Origin: Bin5 sp965232575
GTDB lineage: Bacteria; Chloroflexota; Anaerolineae; Caldilineales; Caldilineaceae
Assembly (NCBI GenBank): GCA_965232575.1
Contig: CBDDPZ010000007.1
Span: 62,001 to 126,000 of the forward strand
Length of the DNA: 64,000 bases
Reading direction: 5' to 3'
Under the pieces are notes generated by a model, which saw nothing but the letters and a program-made list of their open reading frames with translations, did not search any database and was not told the DNA's origin. Position 1 is the first letter of the stretch. Each line of letters begins with the position of its first letter. A program made the position numbers and the translations under genes. Positions 10,201 to 19,392 of this stretch are shown in pieces.

Positions 10201-10294
10201 GTAGTAGTCTCCTTTTGTAAAGATGCCAAGGCTTCAGCCAAGCCTAAACCGTAATCGGCGGCGTCTTGCTCGGCTAGCCACTCACACTGCTTGG

Positions 10295-10894
10295 CTAGCG
10301 CAGGGAAAGGCGTCGTCGGGTCTCTTCTACCGCAGGGGCGGAACTATAGTCTTGGGGCAACAAGAGCAAGCGAGTGGTCGTCCCATTCACATTGTCTATA
10401 TCCAACCATTGCCCCCACCAGTCACTAGCGACAACTTCCTCGTGATTGCTCACCTGATATCCCTCATAGAACAAAATGACAGGGATACCCAGATGTGCTA
10501 GCCGCCAAGCCCAGGCCACCCGATTGGACAATCGATAGAAACGCTCTACCGATAGGCTCCAGTTACCTCCCGTAATGTCGCAAAGGTAGTCATTTACGCT
10601 CGCGATCGTAATTTGTATCTGTTGTCGGCTCTCATCTTTTGCAGAGCAATCGCTATACGGTGGCCTGCGTTCAATGAGGAGGAGACCGTCGGGAAGAAGT
10701 CCGTCGTGCTTTCGCTGAATCGTACATGGCCTAGTCAGTATTCCCCAAGGTGGGCTGCTTCCCTGCGAGGGCCACCAACCTCTCCGGACTCTGTCGTAGA
10801 GGTCATTTACGAACAGCCAGTTACTTAGCTGCGGTAGTATGTATTTATCGTAGTTGTCGTTGGAGATGTCATCCAATAGGCCTAGCCAGTCCAT
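10295..10894 (-). CDS. Short divergent member of the topA-linked nuclease-like family
   Basis: 199 aa. It shares the C-terminal family core with its two larger neighbours: RLSNRVAWAWRLAHLGIPVILFYEGY and WWGQWLDIDNVNG (compare RFAWSWKLA, GRWLDVDGV). The expected ExK strand reads GLLLIERRPP, so Lys is replaced and the preceding NWD motif is not visible; catalysis by this copy is doubtful. GGAGAAAA precedes the ATG at 10894. Downstream, another frame between about 10205 and 10320 reads ALAKQCEWLAEQDAADYGL and so on, which could be the true C-terminus after a frameshift or a remnant of another gene. Confidence 0.5.
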   Translation of the reverse strand: MDWLGLLDDISNDNYDKYILPQLSNWLFVNDLYDRVRRGWWPSQGSSPPWGILTRPCTIQRKHDGLLPDGLLLIERRPPYSDCSAKDESRQQIQITIASVNDYLCDITGGNWSLSVERFYRLSNRVAWAWRLAHLGIPVILFYEGYQVSNHEEVVASDWWGQWLDIDNVNGTTTRLLLLPQDYSSAPAVEETRRRLSLR

Positions 10895-11078
10895 TTTTTC
10901 TCCTCAAATCTCAGCCCTGATTTAAGCTGTGTTCGACACCAAGACTTTTCGAGTGGGTCACGCAGAAGGCCCGCGGTTTTCCGGCCCGCCTTTACTCGAT
11001 ACGAACTACGCAAAAAGTAGCTCGCAGAAGGATTCAGCTTATATTTTGAATCTGTTTTGGAGGGGTGGACGCCGAGCT

Positions 11079-11897
11079 TCAAACCTGAGAGGGGCGAACG
11101 GGAAGATCCAACGCCCGAATCAGAGGAATCAAAGGCACGCCATCCACATCCAGCCATCTTCCCCAGCAGCCATTGTCTATCACGCCTTCACAATGGCCCT
11201 TGATGACCCGCTCCCAGTGCTCCTCGGAGTGAAAAAGATTCCCCCCTTTGGCGATATCCGTAGCATAGAGGAATCCCAGATAGACCAGAACTACCGGCAC
11301 CCCCAGGGAGGCCAGCTTCCACGACCAGGCGAACCGGTTCGACAGCTGATAATGACTGTCCCGCGCGATACGCCAGCTGCCGCCGGTCGCCGTTCGGAGC
11401 CCAACAGCAGCTTCCCCGATTGCCTCGCCGATCTTCTCGTGATTCTTCAGCGATCCATCAGAGGCAGGCTTCCCCAGCTGTTTCCCTTTTGACGACCGGG
11501 CCAGTTCGTTCCAGTGCGCTTTCGCCTCGACCAGAACAAGCCCCTTCTTGCCCTGAACTGTGCAGGTGCTTGCTATATCCCAATTCGGTGTCCTGGGGTC
11601 GTTTTCAGAGGCCGCCAGCCACCAGTTGCTTAGACGTTTACTTATGGGAACGGGCAGGAGATCCGTTGGCTTGTCCAGCTCCACTTCCTCCGCGGGCGTC
11701 GTGTCCCACGAGCCGTCTTCCCTCTGCATAGGTTTGCCGCGCGGCTGCCATATATCGTCACCTGTAATGGTGACATCATCAACGCCCACCAACCGAGTCA
11801 GCCGGGCAGCGACTTCCTCTTTGTCGCCGTCCACAAGCAGCACACAGCGCGGCCGGCTCCCGCGGTTGTCTTTCCCTAGATGCTTCGACCAACCCAC
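11079..11897 (-). CDS. PD-(D/E)XK-like protein, paralogue 1, linked to topA
   Basis: 272 aa, function not known. Visible blocks are RGSRPRCVLLVDGDKEEV, DDIWQPRGKP, TPNWDIASTC, GLVLVEAKAHWNEL (putative D...ExK catalytic strand pair), SNRFAWSWKLASLGVPVVL and WLDVDGVPLIPLIRAL. This resembles a restriction-endonuclease-like fold, an inference from motif spacing only. The GTG at 11897 is preferred because GGGAGG lies 6 nt upstream and paralogue 2 starts at the same residue; the open frame allows TTG at 11921. It begins 36 bp after the topA stop and is probably cotranscribed with topA. Confidence 0.68.
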   Translation of the reverse strand: MGWSKHLGKDNRGSRPRCVLLVDGDKEEVAARLTRLVGVDDVTITGDDIWQPRGKPMQREDGSWDTTPAEEVELDKPTDLLPVPISKRLSNWWLAASENDPRTPNWDIASTCTVQGKKGLVLVEAKAHWNELARSSKGKQLGKPASDGSLKNHEKIGEAIGEAAVGLRTATGGSWRIARDSHYQLSNRFAWSWKLASLGVPVVLVYLGFLYATDIAKGGNLFHSEEHWERVIKGHCEGVIDNGCWGRWLDVDGVPLIPLIRALDLPVRPSQV

Positions 11898-11933
11898 ACT
11901 TTTCCTCCCTGGATGCGGCAACCGCGAACCGAA

Positions 11934-14828
11934 CTACCTCCGCCTCCTGCGACCGCCTCTACCGCGGCCCTTCCCACTTTTCTCCCGCTCCGCCAGCATC
12001 TGCAACGCCTGCTCCAGCGTAACACTCTGGGGATCCGTCTCCTTTGGAACAGTGGCGTTCGTACTTTGGTGCTTGACGTACGGCCCATAGCGTCCGTCAA
12101 GCACGCATACCGGTTCGCCGTCTTTGGGATGCGCGCCCAGCTCCTTCAGAACCGTGCGCGTCGAACTGCCCCCTTTCCGAGTCGGCGCCTGCTTGATCAA
12201 CGCCAGCGCACGCGGCAGATCAATCTCCAGCACATTGTCCGGCGCCTTCAGGCTCACAAACTTCCGGTTGTGCACCACATACGGCCCGTACCGCCCCACG
12301 CCGGCGCGCACCTCTTCCCCGTCGTCAGGATGCGTCCCCAGCACGCGCGGCAGGCTCAGAAGTTGTAGCGCCGTCTCCAGGTCCATCTCCTCCATTGTCA
12401 TGCCTTCAAGTAGGCTGGCCCGCTTCGGTTTCCCATCTGACCTGTTCTTCGTTTCCTTCGCATCCGCCGCTTTGGGCTTGCCTTTACCCGCGACAACCAG
12501 GGGCATGAGCCTTTCAACGGCCTTGGCGCTAAGCCGGGGAACCCGCTCCAATTCCGCCGCCGATGCATAGGGACGGCCTGCGATGATCCCCTTGGCCAGT
12601 CCCGGTCCGATCCCCGGCAGCGTGGCCAGCTCCTTGGCCGAAGCCGTGTTGATGTCGACCGGACCAGGCGGGGTGCGCGGCTTCTCTTCTCTCGCCCCGT
12701 CCTCGCCCAGTTGCACATACGCGCCGTAACGCCCATCCTTCACCAGGACCGGCTGGCCGCTCACCGGGTCGTCTCCCAACTTAATCGCCCCCCCTTGCTT
12801 CGCACTCACCAGCGCTTCCACTGCGGCCGCGTCCAGATCCCCTGGCGCCAGATCATCCGGCAGGCTCACCGTCTGCCGGTCACCGTTTACCTCCCGCGCC
12901 AGAAACGGCCCAAACTGTCCAATTCGAACCTCGACCGGCAGATCGGGAAAATCGACCCGGCCCGCATGGCGGGGATCGATGACGTTCTCCTTTTCCTTGA
13001 CCTGGCTCTCCAACCCCTGCTCACTCAGGTAGAACAGGTTCAGATATTCGAGCCAGTCGACCTCCCCCTCGGCAATGTCATCCAGCGTCTGCTCCATCTC
13101 CGCCGTAAACTTCAGGTCCACCAGCTCCTTGAAGTTGCTCTCCAAGAGCTGAACGACCGCAAACGCGACGAATGTGGGCACCAACTCTCGCCTCTGTTTG
13201 AAGACGTAGCCCCGGTTCTGGATCGTGTCGATGATTGTGGCGTAAGTACTCGGGCGGCCGATGCCTTCCGTCTCCAGCGCTCGAACCAGCGTCGCCTCCG
13301 TGTAACGGGCCGGCGGCTTCGTCGCGTGCCCCACCGCCTCCAGCTTCCGGCAGTCCACCTCCTCATCCTTGACCAGCGCCGGCAGTGGCGATTCCTGGTC
13401 CTCAATCGCGGCATGGGGATCATCAGAGCCTTCAACATAAGCCCGAAAGAATCCGGGAAACAGGATCTCCCGCCCCGATGCGCGGAATAGAGCCTCCTCA
13501 GCCGCGCCCCCTTCCGGCCGGCCGCCAGCGCGGATCATCACCGTCGTGGTACGCAAGCGGGCGTTCGCCATCTGCGTCGCAACCGTCCGCTTCCAGATCA
13601 TGTCGTAAAGCCTCGCCTCATCGCCCGCAAGCGGCAGCGTTTCCAGAGGACGCATCGCGCTGCCCGCCGGACGGATCGCCTCGTGCGCCTCCTGCGCGCC
13701 CTTCGACCTCGTCCTGTATCGCCGCGGCTTTTCAGTCAGAAACTGCTCGCCGTAGCGATCCCGCACCCGCCTGCGAGCCGCGTTCACTGCCTCGTCGCTA
13801 AGATGCACCGAATCGGTGCGCATATAGGTAATGTACCCGTTTTCGTATAGGGACTGCGCCACCCGCATCGTCCGCCTGGCCCCCCACCCTCTCTTGCGGT
13901 TGGCCTCCTGCTGCAGCGTACTGGTCGTGAACGGCGGCGACGGCGAACGCGACTGCTCCGAACTCTCGGTCGAGTGCACAACCCAACTGCCGTCTTGCAG
14001 CCGCTGTTGCAACGCCCTCGCCTGCTCTTCATCCAGCAGCAAAACGTCCCCGCTGCCCTCGCTTGGGTGCGTCTTGACCCGCTTGCCCGCCGCGATCCGC
14101 CCCGTCGATTCATCGAAATCCCGTCCGCTGGCCACCCGCGTCCCGTTGACCGATACCAGTGTCGCCTCGAAACGGTGGGCCGGCATGTCCGGGCGCTTAT
14201 TGAGTTGCGCCTTCAAATCCCAATAGGAGCCGCTCACAAATGCCCGGCGCTCCCGCTCCCGCAGCACCAGCAACCGCACCGCCGCGCTCTGCACACGGCC
14301 GGCCGACAGCTTCGGCGCGATCTTCTTCCATAACAATGGCGAGATCGTATACCCGACCAAACGGTCGAGAATGCGCCGCGTCTCCTGGGCCCGCACCAGA
14401 TCGTTGTCGATCGAACGCGTCGACTTCAGCGCCTGCTCGATCGCTTCTCTCGTAATCTCGTGAAAAATCATCCGCCTGACCGGAACCTTCGGCTTCAGCA
14501 CCTCGTAGAGATGCCAGCCGATACTCTCCCCTTCACGGTCCTCGTCCGTGGCGAGCAAGACCTCATCCGCCTTTTTCAACGCCGACTTCAGCTCGGAGAC
14601 CACCTTCTTCTTATCCGACGGAACGACATACAGCGGCTCGAACTCTTCCTGTACCTTCACACCGAGCCGCGCCCAGGGCTCACCCTTCACCTTCGCCGGT
14701 ATCTCGGCGGCAGAAGCCGGCAGATCTCGCACATGGCCCATACTGGCTTTGACTTCATAACCGCTAGGCAAAAATCCGCGAATCGTTCTCGCTTTGGTCG
14801 GCGACTCTACAATGACTAATTTCGACAT
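11934..14828 (-). CDS. topA: DNA topoisomerase I with inserted helix-hairpin-helix module
   Basis: 964 aa type IA topoisomerase, relaxing negative supercoils through a 5'-phosphotyrosine intermediate. It has an N-terminal TOPRIM (KLVIVESPTKARTI; metal motif TDEDREGES), the family core, and the active site GYITYMRTDSVHL with catalytic Tyr335. The C-terminus has no four-cysteine zinc fingers. Instead there are about three copies of the GRYG.YV repeat, at roughly residues 690, 840 and 920. A ComEA-like double HhH (DINTASAKELATLPGIGPG..., about 722-778) is inserted between the first and second repeats, followed by a polybasic tail (RGRGGRRRRR). HhH adds sequence-independent DNA binding. Two nuclease-like paralogues and a decayed copy of its 3' end lie downstream. 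Confidence 0.95.
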   Translation of the reverse strand: MSKLVIVESPTKARTIRGFLPSGYEVKASMGHVRDLPASAAEIPAKVKGEPWARLGVKVQEEFEPLYVVPSDKKKVVSELKSALKKADEVLLATDEDREGESIGWHLYEVLKPKVPVRRMIFHEITREAIEQALKSTRSIDNDLVRAQETRRILDRLVGYTISPLLWKKIAPKLSAGRVQSAAVRLLVLRERERRAFVSGSYWDLKAQLNKRPDMPAHRFEATLVSVNGTRVASGRDFDESTGRIAAGKRVKTHPSEGSGDVLLLDEEQARALQQRLQDGSWVVHSTESSEQSRSPSPPFTTSTLQQEANRKRGWGARRTMRVAQSLYENGYITYMRTDSVHLSDEAVNAARRRVRDRYGEQFLTEKPRRYRTRSKGAQEAHEAIRPAGSAMRPLETLPLAGDEARLYDMIWKRTVATQMANARLRTTTVMIRAGGRPEGGAAEEALFRASGREILFPGFFRAYVEGSDDPHAAIEDQESPLPALVKDEEVDCRKLEAVGHATKPPARYTEATLVRALETEGIGRPSTYATIIDTIQNRGYVFKQRRELVPTFVAFAVVQLLESNFKELVDLKFTAEMEQTLDDIAEGEVDWLEYLNLFYLSEQGLESQVKEKENVIDPRHAGRVDFPDLPVEVRIGQFGPFLAREVNGDRQTVSLPDDLAPGDLDAAAVEALVSAKQGGAIKLGDDPVSGQPVLVKDGRYGAYVQLGEDGAREEKPRTPPGPVDINTASAKELATLPGIGPGLAKGIIAGRPYASAAELERVPRLSAKAVERLMPLVVAGKGKPKAADAKETKNRSDGKPKRASLLEGMTMEEMDLETALQLLSLPRVLGTHPDDGEEVRAGVGRYGPYVVHNRKFVSLKAPDNVLEIDLPRALALIKQAPTRKGGSSTRTVLKELGAHPKDGEPVCVLDGRYGPYVKHQSTNATVPKETDPQSVTLEQALQMLAEREKSGKGRGRGGRRRRR

Positions 14829-15172
14829 TCTTCTTCTTGTATTTGATAGTTTGTGAACTTCGGATCGTGGCAGCGGCGTCCCACCGATTTTGGGACTACC
14901 TGCATTTCAGCCGAGATAGAATACACAAGAACATTAAGCCGGGCAAGTGGATTGTGGCGCAAAAGCATCCCCGCCCGTCCCCTCCCGATCAATCGTACAA
15001 CGCGCGTACAGCACTCGTCATGCCCTCGCCCACAACCGGTACTCGCCCCCTGAGTCCGGTACGCCAAGGGGTTATCTCTCCTCACTCCTCTCCACTCTCT
15101 CCTTGCTTCTGGCCTTGCTTCTGGGCGATCGGTCCGTCGGCCCTCCCTGCACCTCCCTGATCCCGCTACTCG
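14829..15172. other. Divergent intergenic region topA / FG-GAP gene
   Basis: Apart from the promoter at its right end, nothing was recognised here. AAGAAGAAGA upstream of the topA ATG serves as a weak ribosome site. Confidence 0.4.
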
Positions 15173-15201
15173 TTGACAGCCGCCTTCCTTCGGCATATAC
15201 T
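15173..15201 (+). promoter_or_regulatory. Sigma-70-like promoter of the FG-GAP gene
   Basis: TTGACA at 15173-15178, 17-bp spacer, TATACT at 15196-15201, 49 bp upstream of the ATG at 15251. It argues against the alternative TTG start at 15173, which is the -35 box itself. Confidence 0.65.
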
Positions 15202-15250
15202 GAATACAACATCACACCCCTCTTCTGCAGCACAAATGGGAGACAGATCC

Positions 15251-16993
15251 ATGAAGATATATGGGAATGGGAAACACGTTTCTGCCGCTCTTTCGAGCAA
15301 ACATACCGTCAATTTCGCAGCCCCAACTGCCGCTGTTCTGCTTGTCCTCCTCTGCCTGGCGCTCAGCGGCTGCGCCGCGAACTACGATCTCCTCAACCTG
15401 ACCGTGCCCGCTACTGTCCAGGTCGAGCAGTACGAGCCTGAAGCCGATCTTTGTGTTGACCAGTTCATCACCCACGACCTCCCCCACATCACGACGACCG
15501 CCGACGACATCATTCGAATGTACGAGGCCAACGGCGCCGGCGTTGCCATCAACGATCTCGACAATGACGGCGACCTCGATCTGGTCCTCGGCAACTACGA
15601 CAACCCCAATTCCATCTTCTGGAACCAAGGGAACCTGAACTTCCGCCAGGAGCAGATGCCGGTCGGACGCACCCGCGCCGTAACCGCAGTCGATATTGAC
15701 GGCGATGGCTGGACAGACCTCGCACTGACACGCGTCGGCGGCGCAATCAATTACTGGCGCAACCGCGGCGCCGGGCTGGCCGCGGACGCGCCTGGCCGCT
15801 TCGTTCAGGAGTTCGTCAATGGCCTCGCCAAGGCCGCCTACGCCATCGATTGGGCCGATCTGGACGCCGACGGCGACCTCGACGCCGTCACCGCCTCCTA
15901 TGATATCGGGCTGCTGACCGAGTTGGGCAACGAGTATCTGCTCAAGGATGAGGGCGGCGTCTATATCCACTGGAACGAACCCGATGGCTTCCGCGCCCAG
16001 CGCCTCGCCGACGAGGCCCAGGCCCTGGCCATCGCCCTCTGGGACGAGGACGGCGACGGCCGGCTCGACCTTCTCGTCGGCAACGACTTCGCACTGCCCG
16101 ATCAATTCTGGCGCAACGACGCCGACGGTTGGCAGCTGGCGTCAATCTTCCCCGAGACGACCCACAGCACCATGAGCTTCGACCTCGCCGACGTCGATAA
16201 CTCCGGCCGCACCGCACTCTTTGCCAGCGACATGAAGCCGCTCGATACCAACCCCGAAACGATGCGCGCATGGGCGCCGCTGATGGAAGCCGAACACCCT
16301 CCCTTGCCGGCAGGCGACCCCCAGCGCATGGAAAACGTGCTCCTCGTGGCCGACCAGGACGGCGCTTTCCAAAATTTCGGACGTGACCGTCAACTCGACG
16401 CCACCGGCTGGAGCTGGGCCAGTCTCTTCGGCGACCTTGACCAGGACGGGCAACTCGATCTCTACATCGTCAACGGCTTTGCCGAGTCAACGACCTTTGC
16501 CCACATGGACGATCATGAACTGGTCGAGCGCAATCAGGCCCTGCGCAACACCGGCGGCCGTTTCGAGCGTATGCCGGACTGGGGCCTGGGCAGCGAGCGC
16601 GGCGGACGCGGCGCAGCCCAGGGCGACCTCGACGGTGACGGCGACCTCGATATCGTCGTCAACAACCTGCGCGGCAATGCCCAACTCTTTGAAAACCGCC
16701 TCTGCGGCGGCGCCTCATTGCAGGTTGAGCTGCGCCAGCCCGGCAGCGCCAACCCGGCAGCCATCGGCGCCATAGCCATTCTCGAAACGCCCGCAGGCCG
16801 CCTGCGCCGCGACGTGCGCGTAACCCGCGGCTACCTGTCCAGCGACCCGGGCCGCCTGCACTTTGGCTTTCCCGCCGAAACCCAGCCCCGACTGCTGCTG
16901 GTCCGCTGGCCCGATGGCAAGTGGTCAACCGTGGCCGGCCCGTCCTCAGGTCAGCGGCTGACCGTCGCCAGAACAGATCTTGGGCAGGAGTAA
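15251..16993 (+). CDS. FG-GAP/VCBS repeat lipoprotein with ASPIC/UnbV domain
   Basis: 580 aa. An N-terminal signal with lipobox LALSGC (Cys about residue 43) predicts an exported lipoprotein. The middle holds about five Asp-rich calcium-binding blades, such as DLDNDGDLDLVLG, DIDGDGWTDLALT, DLDADGDLDAVTA, DLDQDGQLDLYIV and DLDGDGDLDIVVN, forming a beta-propeller. The C-terminus (about residues 495-575: GAIAILETPAGRLRRDVR, GYLSSDPGRLHFGF, VRWPDGKWS) is an ASPIC/UnbV domain as in CRTAC1-type proteins. Role is probably adhesion or ligand binding at the cell surface. A DinB-type gene follows after 63 bp, perhaps cotranscribed. Confidence 0.88.
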   Translation: MKIYGNGKHVSAALSSKHTVNFAAPTAAVLLVLLCLALSGCAANYDLLNLTVPATVQVEQYEPEADLCVDQFITHDLPHITTTADDIIRMYEANGAGVAINDLDNDGDLDLVLGNYDNPNSIFWNQGNLNFRQEQMPVGRTRAVTAVDIDGDGWTDLALTRVGGAINYWRNRGAGLAADAPGRFVQEFVNGLAKAAYAIDWADLDADGDLDAVTASYDIGLLTELGNEYLLKDEGGVYIHWNEPDGFRAQRLADEAQALAIALWDEDGDGRLDLLVGNDFALPDQFWRNDADGWQLASIFPETTHSTMSFDLADVDNSGRTALFASDMKPLDTNPETMRAWAPLMEAEHPPLPAGDPQRMENVLLVADQDGAFQNFGRDRQLDATGWSWASLFGDLDQDGQLDLYIVNGFAESTTFAHMDDHELVERNQALRNTGGRFERMPDWGLGSERGGRGAAQGDLDGDGDLDIVVNNLRGNAQLFENRLCGGASLQVELRQPGSANPAAIGAIAILETPAGRLRRDVRVTRGYLSSDPGRLHFGFPAETQPRLLLVRWPDGKWSTVAGPSSGQRLTVARTDLGQE

Positions 16994-17056
16994 AGCGTTG
17001 ACGCACGCAACCGCGTCTGCCGAGACCACCAACCAGATCGATGAGGAGTAACATAG

Positions 17057-17536
17057 ATGTCGGCATCCAGCGCCCGCGAAGAAGCCATCGAAAAGATCCG
17101 TCGCCTCCCGCAGCAGGTCGAAGAGCTGGTTTCCGGGCTTTCGCCGCAAGAACTGACCGCAAAACCGCTGGCCGATGAATGGACGGTGGCCCAGAATGTC
17201 CATCACCTCGCAGATTCCCACATCAACAGCTATGTCCGCTGCAAGTTGATGGCAACCGAAGACAATCCAACCCTCAAGCCCTACGACGAGGGCGCGTGGG
17301 CCTTGCTCACCGACGGCAGCAGCGCCGACCTGTCCGATTCCTTAGCCCTGTTGCAAGCGCTCCACGCCCGCTGGGTGATATTCTGGGAAAGCCTGCCGGA
17401 GGACGCCTGGCAGCGCACCGGCATGCACCCGGAAAGCGGCCCCGTCACCCTGGACAGGCAGCTTGAACTGTACGTCGAACACGGCGAAGCCCACCTGGAA
17501 CAGATCCGCCGCACGCTGGCCGCGAGCAAAAAGTAG
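17057..17536 (+). CDS. DinB-family four-helix protein
   Basis: 159 aa, a DinB/YfiT-like four-helix bundle. Landmarks are ADEWTVAQNVHHLADSH (first metal His cluster, about residues 41-57) and YVEHGEAHLEQIR near the C-terminus (third His), the usual His triad that binds a divalent metal. Such proteins are often thiol-transferases or of unknown function; no substrate can be inferred here. GATGAGGAG precedes the ATG. Full length for the family. Confidence 0.82.
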   Translation: MSASSAREEAIEKIRRLPQQVEELVSGLSPQELTAKPLADEWTVAQNVHHLADSHINSYVRCKLMATEDNPTLKPYDEGAWALLTDGSSADLSDSLALLQALHARWVIFWESLPEDAWQRTGMHPESGPVTLDRQLELYVEHGEAHLEQIRRTLAASKK

Positions 17537-17822
17537 TCAGCCGCGCAGGATGCCCTGCTGAGAGCAGGGAACGGTCCCATGAGTCGTGTTAGAATCCGTA
17601 CTCCCGAAATTCCAGGAATCTCTCGCCGTAGCCGCCCGCCCAGCAGGCCGAGGAGCAGTTGCGGTCCATGGCAGACGAACCGGCCCGTCTGCGCCGTCGG
17701 TCGTCTTGAACGTAATTTGCCAACAGATTTTCCCCGGAGAAGAGACCATTCCGGTAGGGAAATGATGGCCGCGCAGACTGCGCTTTCAGCCGGGCCGGGA
17801 ACTTGACAGGACAAAAACGCGC

Positions 17823-17851
17823 TTGAATCGCTCTCTCGAATCCTGTACAAT
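17823..17851 (+). promoter_or_regulatory. Sigma-70-like promoter of the sugar ABC operon
   Basis: TTGAAT at 17823-17828, 17-bp spacer, TACAAT at 17846-17851. The predicted leader of about 110 nt contains an 8-bp hairpin (GGCGCTCC / GGGGCGCC, 17901-17924) before the Shine-Dalgarno, which could be a regulatory structure. The rest of the 17537-17822 gap shows nothing. Confidence 0.5.
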
Positions 17852-17970
17852 AGATCAACCGCGATAACTCGTGGTTTTCCAGCAGCATTTGCAGCCGTAA
17901 GGCGCTCCTTGCGAGCGGGGCGCCCTGAACCCTTAAATTGCAGTTTCAGATTTTTTCAGGGAGGAAAAAG

Positions 17971-19317
17971 ATGCAATCCCGACAATGGCAGAACCGTTTC
18001 AGCTTCAAAGCGCTGATTGTCTTGGCGCTGGCCGCCCTGCTTCTCTCTGCCTGCGCCCCCATCGCACCGGCAGTTGATAGCGGCATGGAGACGGCCGACG
18101 AAGGCCCGGTAACCATCACATGGGCAATGTGGGGCAGCCCCGCAGAGGTCGCGACCCATCAGTCGGTGGCCGATGCCTTTATGGAGGAAAACTCCGACAT
18201 TGTCATCGAGATCCTGGCCGAGCCTTGGGGCGACTACTTCACCAAGATCAAGACCCTCTGGGCCAGCGGTGACTCGTCGGTCGTCCCCGATGTCCTCTTC
18301 CTCTCGCCCATCGTGAACTATGCCTCGGAGGGCGTGCTGGAAAACCTCGACCCCTGGATCGAGGCGAGCGGCTACAATGTCGACGATTACTGGCCGTCTC
18401 TGCTGGAGTACGCCATGTACGATGGCAGCGTATACGGCTTCCCCCGCGACATCGGCCTCGAGGTCCTTTACTACAACAAGGACATTTTTGACGAGGTCGG
18501 CGTCCCCTACCCCGATGACACCTGGACCTGGGACGACCTTGCGGCTGCAGCAGAGCAGTTGACCGTTGTAGAGGACAGCGGCCGCGTCTCCCGCTATGCG
18601 CTCGGCATGGAGGGCGGCAAGTGGATGATCTGGGTAATGCAGAAAGGCGGCATGGCCCTGGACGACATGCGCAACCCCTCTCGCTGCGCATTGAACGAGC
18701 CTGGCGTGGTCGAGGCCGTGCAGTTCTTCAAGGACATGATCGACAGCAACTATTTCATGCCTCCGGCCAACATGAGCCAGGCCGGTGGTGACGCCGCCGT
18801 CTTCCAGAGCGGCCAGGTGGCGATGATCATTCAGAACGCCAGTCGTGTCTCTGCCTTCAACGCCGCCGGCATGAACTACGATGTCTCGGTCATTCCGATT
18901 CCCGCTGACGGTCAGCGTGCCTCCGCCGCCGGCGGCGCAGCCTGGGTTATGAGCGCGCTCAGTGACAACAAGGATGAGGCCTGGGAATTCCTGAGTTGGC
19001 TCCAGAGCACCGACGGCGGCCAGCGCATCTACACCGCTTCCGGTGAGATCCTGCCGGCCCTGCAGTCCACCGCCAAATCCGACGCCTTCCTCAACAGTGG
19101 GCAGCCGCCCGCCAACCGCCAGGCTTTCATCACCGAAGGCGAAAATGCCCGCATGGGCCGCATCGGCTACTTTGTCGAATGGAGCCAGATAGGCGGATCA
19201 TTCATTAACCCGGGTCGCGATCAGATCCTTATCGGTGAGGTCTCTGTCGCAGATGGACTGAATTCCATCTGCGAGCAGGTGGACGCCTTCCTTGCCGAGA
19301 ACGGATTCCCGAGATAG
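17971..19317 (+). CDS. Sugar ABC transporter substrate-binding lipoprotein
   Basis: 448 aa, family-1 extracellular solute-binding protein. Lipoprotein signal LAALLLSAC (Cys about residue 28), then ITWAMWGSPAEVATHQSVAD at the start of the mature domain and VPDVLFLSPIVNYASEGVLE. YALGMEGGKWMIWVMQKGG and AAGGAAWVMSALSDNKDEAW come later, the latter the typical domain-2 helix of UgpB/MalE-like proteins. Binds an oligosaccharide or similar sugar outside the membrane and delivers it to the two permeases encoded next. The ATG at 17971 has GGGAGGAAAAAG upstream; the in-frame ATG at 17938 has none. Ligand cannot be told from sequence. Confidence 0.9.
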   Translation: MQSRQWQNRFSFKALIVLALAALLLSACAPIAPAVDSGMETADEGPVTITWAMWGSPAEVATHQSVADAFMEENSDIVIEILAEPWGDYFTKIKTLWASGDSSVVPDVLFLSPIVNYASEGVLENLDPWIEASGYNVDDYWPSLLEYAMYDGSVYGFPRDIGLEVLYYNKDIFDEVGVPYPDDTWTWDDLAAAAEQLTVVEDSGRVSRYALGMEGGKWMIWVMQKGGMALDDMRNPSRCALNEPGVVEAVQFFKDMIDSNYFMPPANMSQAGGDAAVFQSGQVAMIIQNASRVSAFNAAGMNYDVSVIPIPADGQRASAAGGAAWVMSALSDNKDEAWEFLSWLQSTDGGQRIYTASGEILPALQSTAKSDAFLNSGQPPANRQAFITEGENARMGRIGYFVEWSQIGGSFINPGRDQILIGEVSVADGLNSICEQVDAFLAENGFPR

Positions 19318-19392
19318 GCTCAATTGACCGGCAGCCAGCAGCCAGTAGCCAAACCGGCTACTGGCTGTCTGCCATGAGCCAACAATGACGCC

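Noticed and set aside
17803..17808. TTGACA at 17803 as the -35 of the sugar operon
   Set aside because: It is 37 bp from the best -10 (TACAAT); the TTGAAT 17 bp away is the better partner.
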